Assembly (NCBI GenBank): GCA_964357255.1
Contig: CAYHKQ010000091.1
Location: 1 to 6,389, forward strand
From: JBBTIS01 sp038059855
GTDB lineage: Bacteria > Elusimicrobiota > Elusimicrobia > JACQPE01
Direction of reading: 5' to 3'
DNA length: 6,389 nt
The translations under genes and the position numbers were made by a program. This document shows positions 6,363 through 6,389 of this stretch, piece after piece; within the stretch, counting starts at the first letter, position 1, and every line of letters begins with the position of its first letter. Under the pieces are notes generated by a model, which ran no database searches, was not told the DNA's origin, and saw only the letters and a program-made list of their open reading frames with translations.

Positions 6363-6389
6363 CCGCTCATCCTGAGCTTGTCGAAGGAT
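6363..6389 (-). repeat. REP-like palindromic repeat, right copy
   Basis: On the minus strand it reads ATCCTTCGACAAGCTCAG then GATGAGCGG, matching the left window edge. It can form two mutually exclusive hairpins: GCTCA/TGAGC with a 3-base loop (6365-6377), and ATCCT/AGGAT (6369-6373 with 6385-6389), the latter possibly continuing outside the window. It lies 16 bases upstream of the tsaD start codon, where the promoter or leader would be expected. Orientation is opposite to the left copy. Confidence 0.65.

Overview
The window is a GC-moderate bacterial segment with all four convincing genes on the minus strand. Read in transcription order (high to low coordinates) they are: tsaD (tRNA threonylcarbamoyladenosine transferase); a 117-base intergenic gap with a plausible sigma70-type promoter and repeated short motifs; a secreted protein combining a TPR-like segment with a GH clan A-like (beta/alpha)8 fold (called GH-like below); a family 1-type solute-binding protein (SBP-like); and a cytosolic GAF-GAF-GGDEF diguanylate cyclase. 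The last 168 bases hold no gene I can support.

The lineage cannot be fixed from the sequence. TsaD is clearly bacterial. The coding style and the short dispersed palindrome at the window edges fit an uncultured Gram-negative-type lineage, possibly Elusimicrobiota-like, but that is only a weak impression.

The GH-like, SBP-like and GGDEF genes look like one operon. The first two are 15 bases apart and in the same reading frame. The second and third are separated by one base (TAA-G-ATG). No ABC permease or ATPase is visible. The solute-binding protein starts directly at the first beta strand of its fold and has no export signal, so as annotated it would stay in the cytosol with the cyclase. The upstream GH-like protein does have a signal peptide, carries two EF-hand-type calcium loops, and seems to lack the usual catalytic acid/base and nucleophile glutamates. 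One reading is a carbohydrate-sensing module that feeds c-di-GMP signalling rather than a transport and degradation operon. This is inference.

Two non-coding points also matter. The only possible tsaD start codon is brought into frame by an exact 16-bp tandem duplication just inside the gene. The operon promoter is overlaid by three AAGTCC direct repeats spaced 23-24 bp. Copies of a REP-like palindrome lie at both window edges in opposite orientation.
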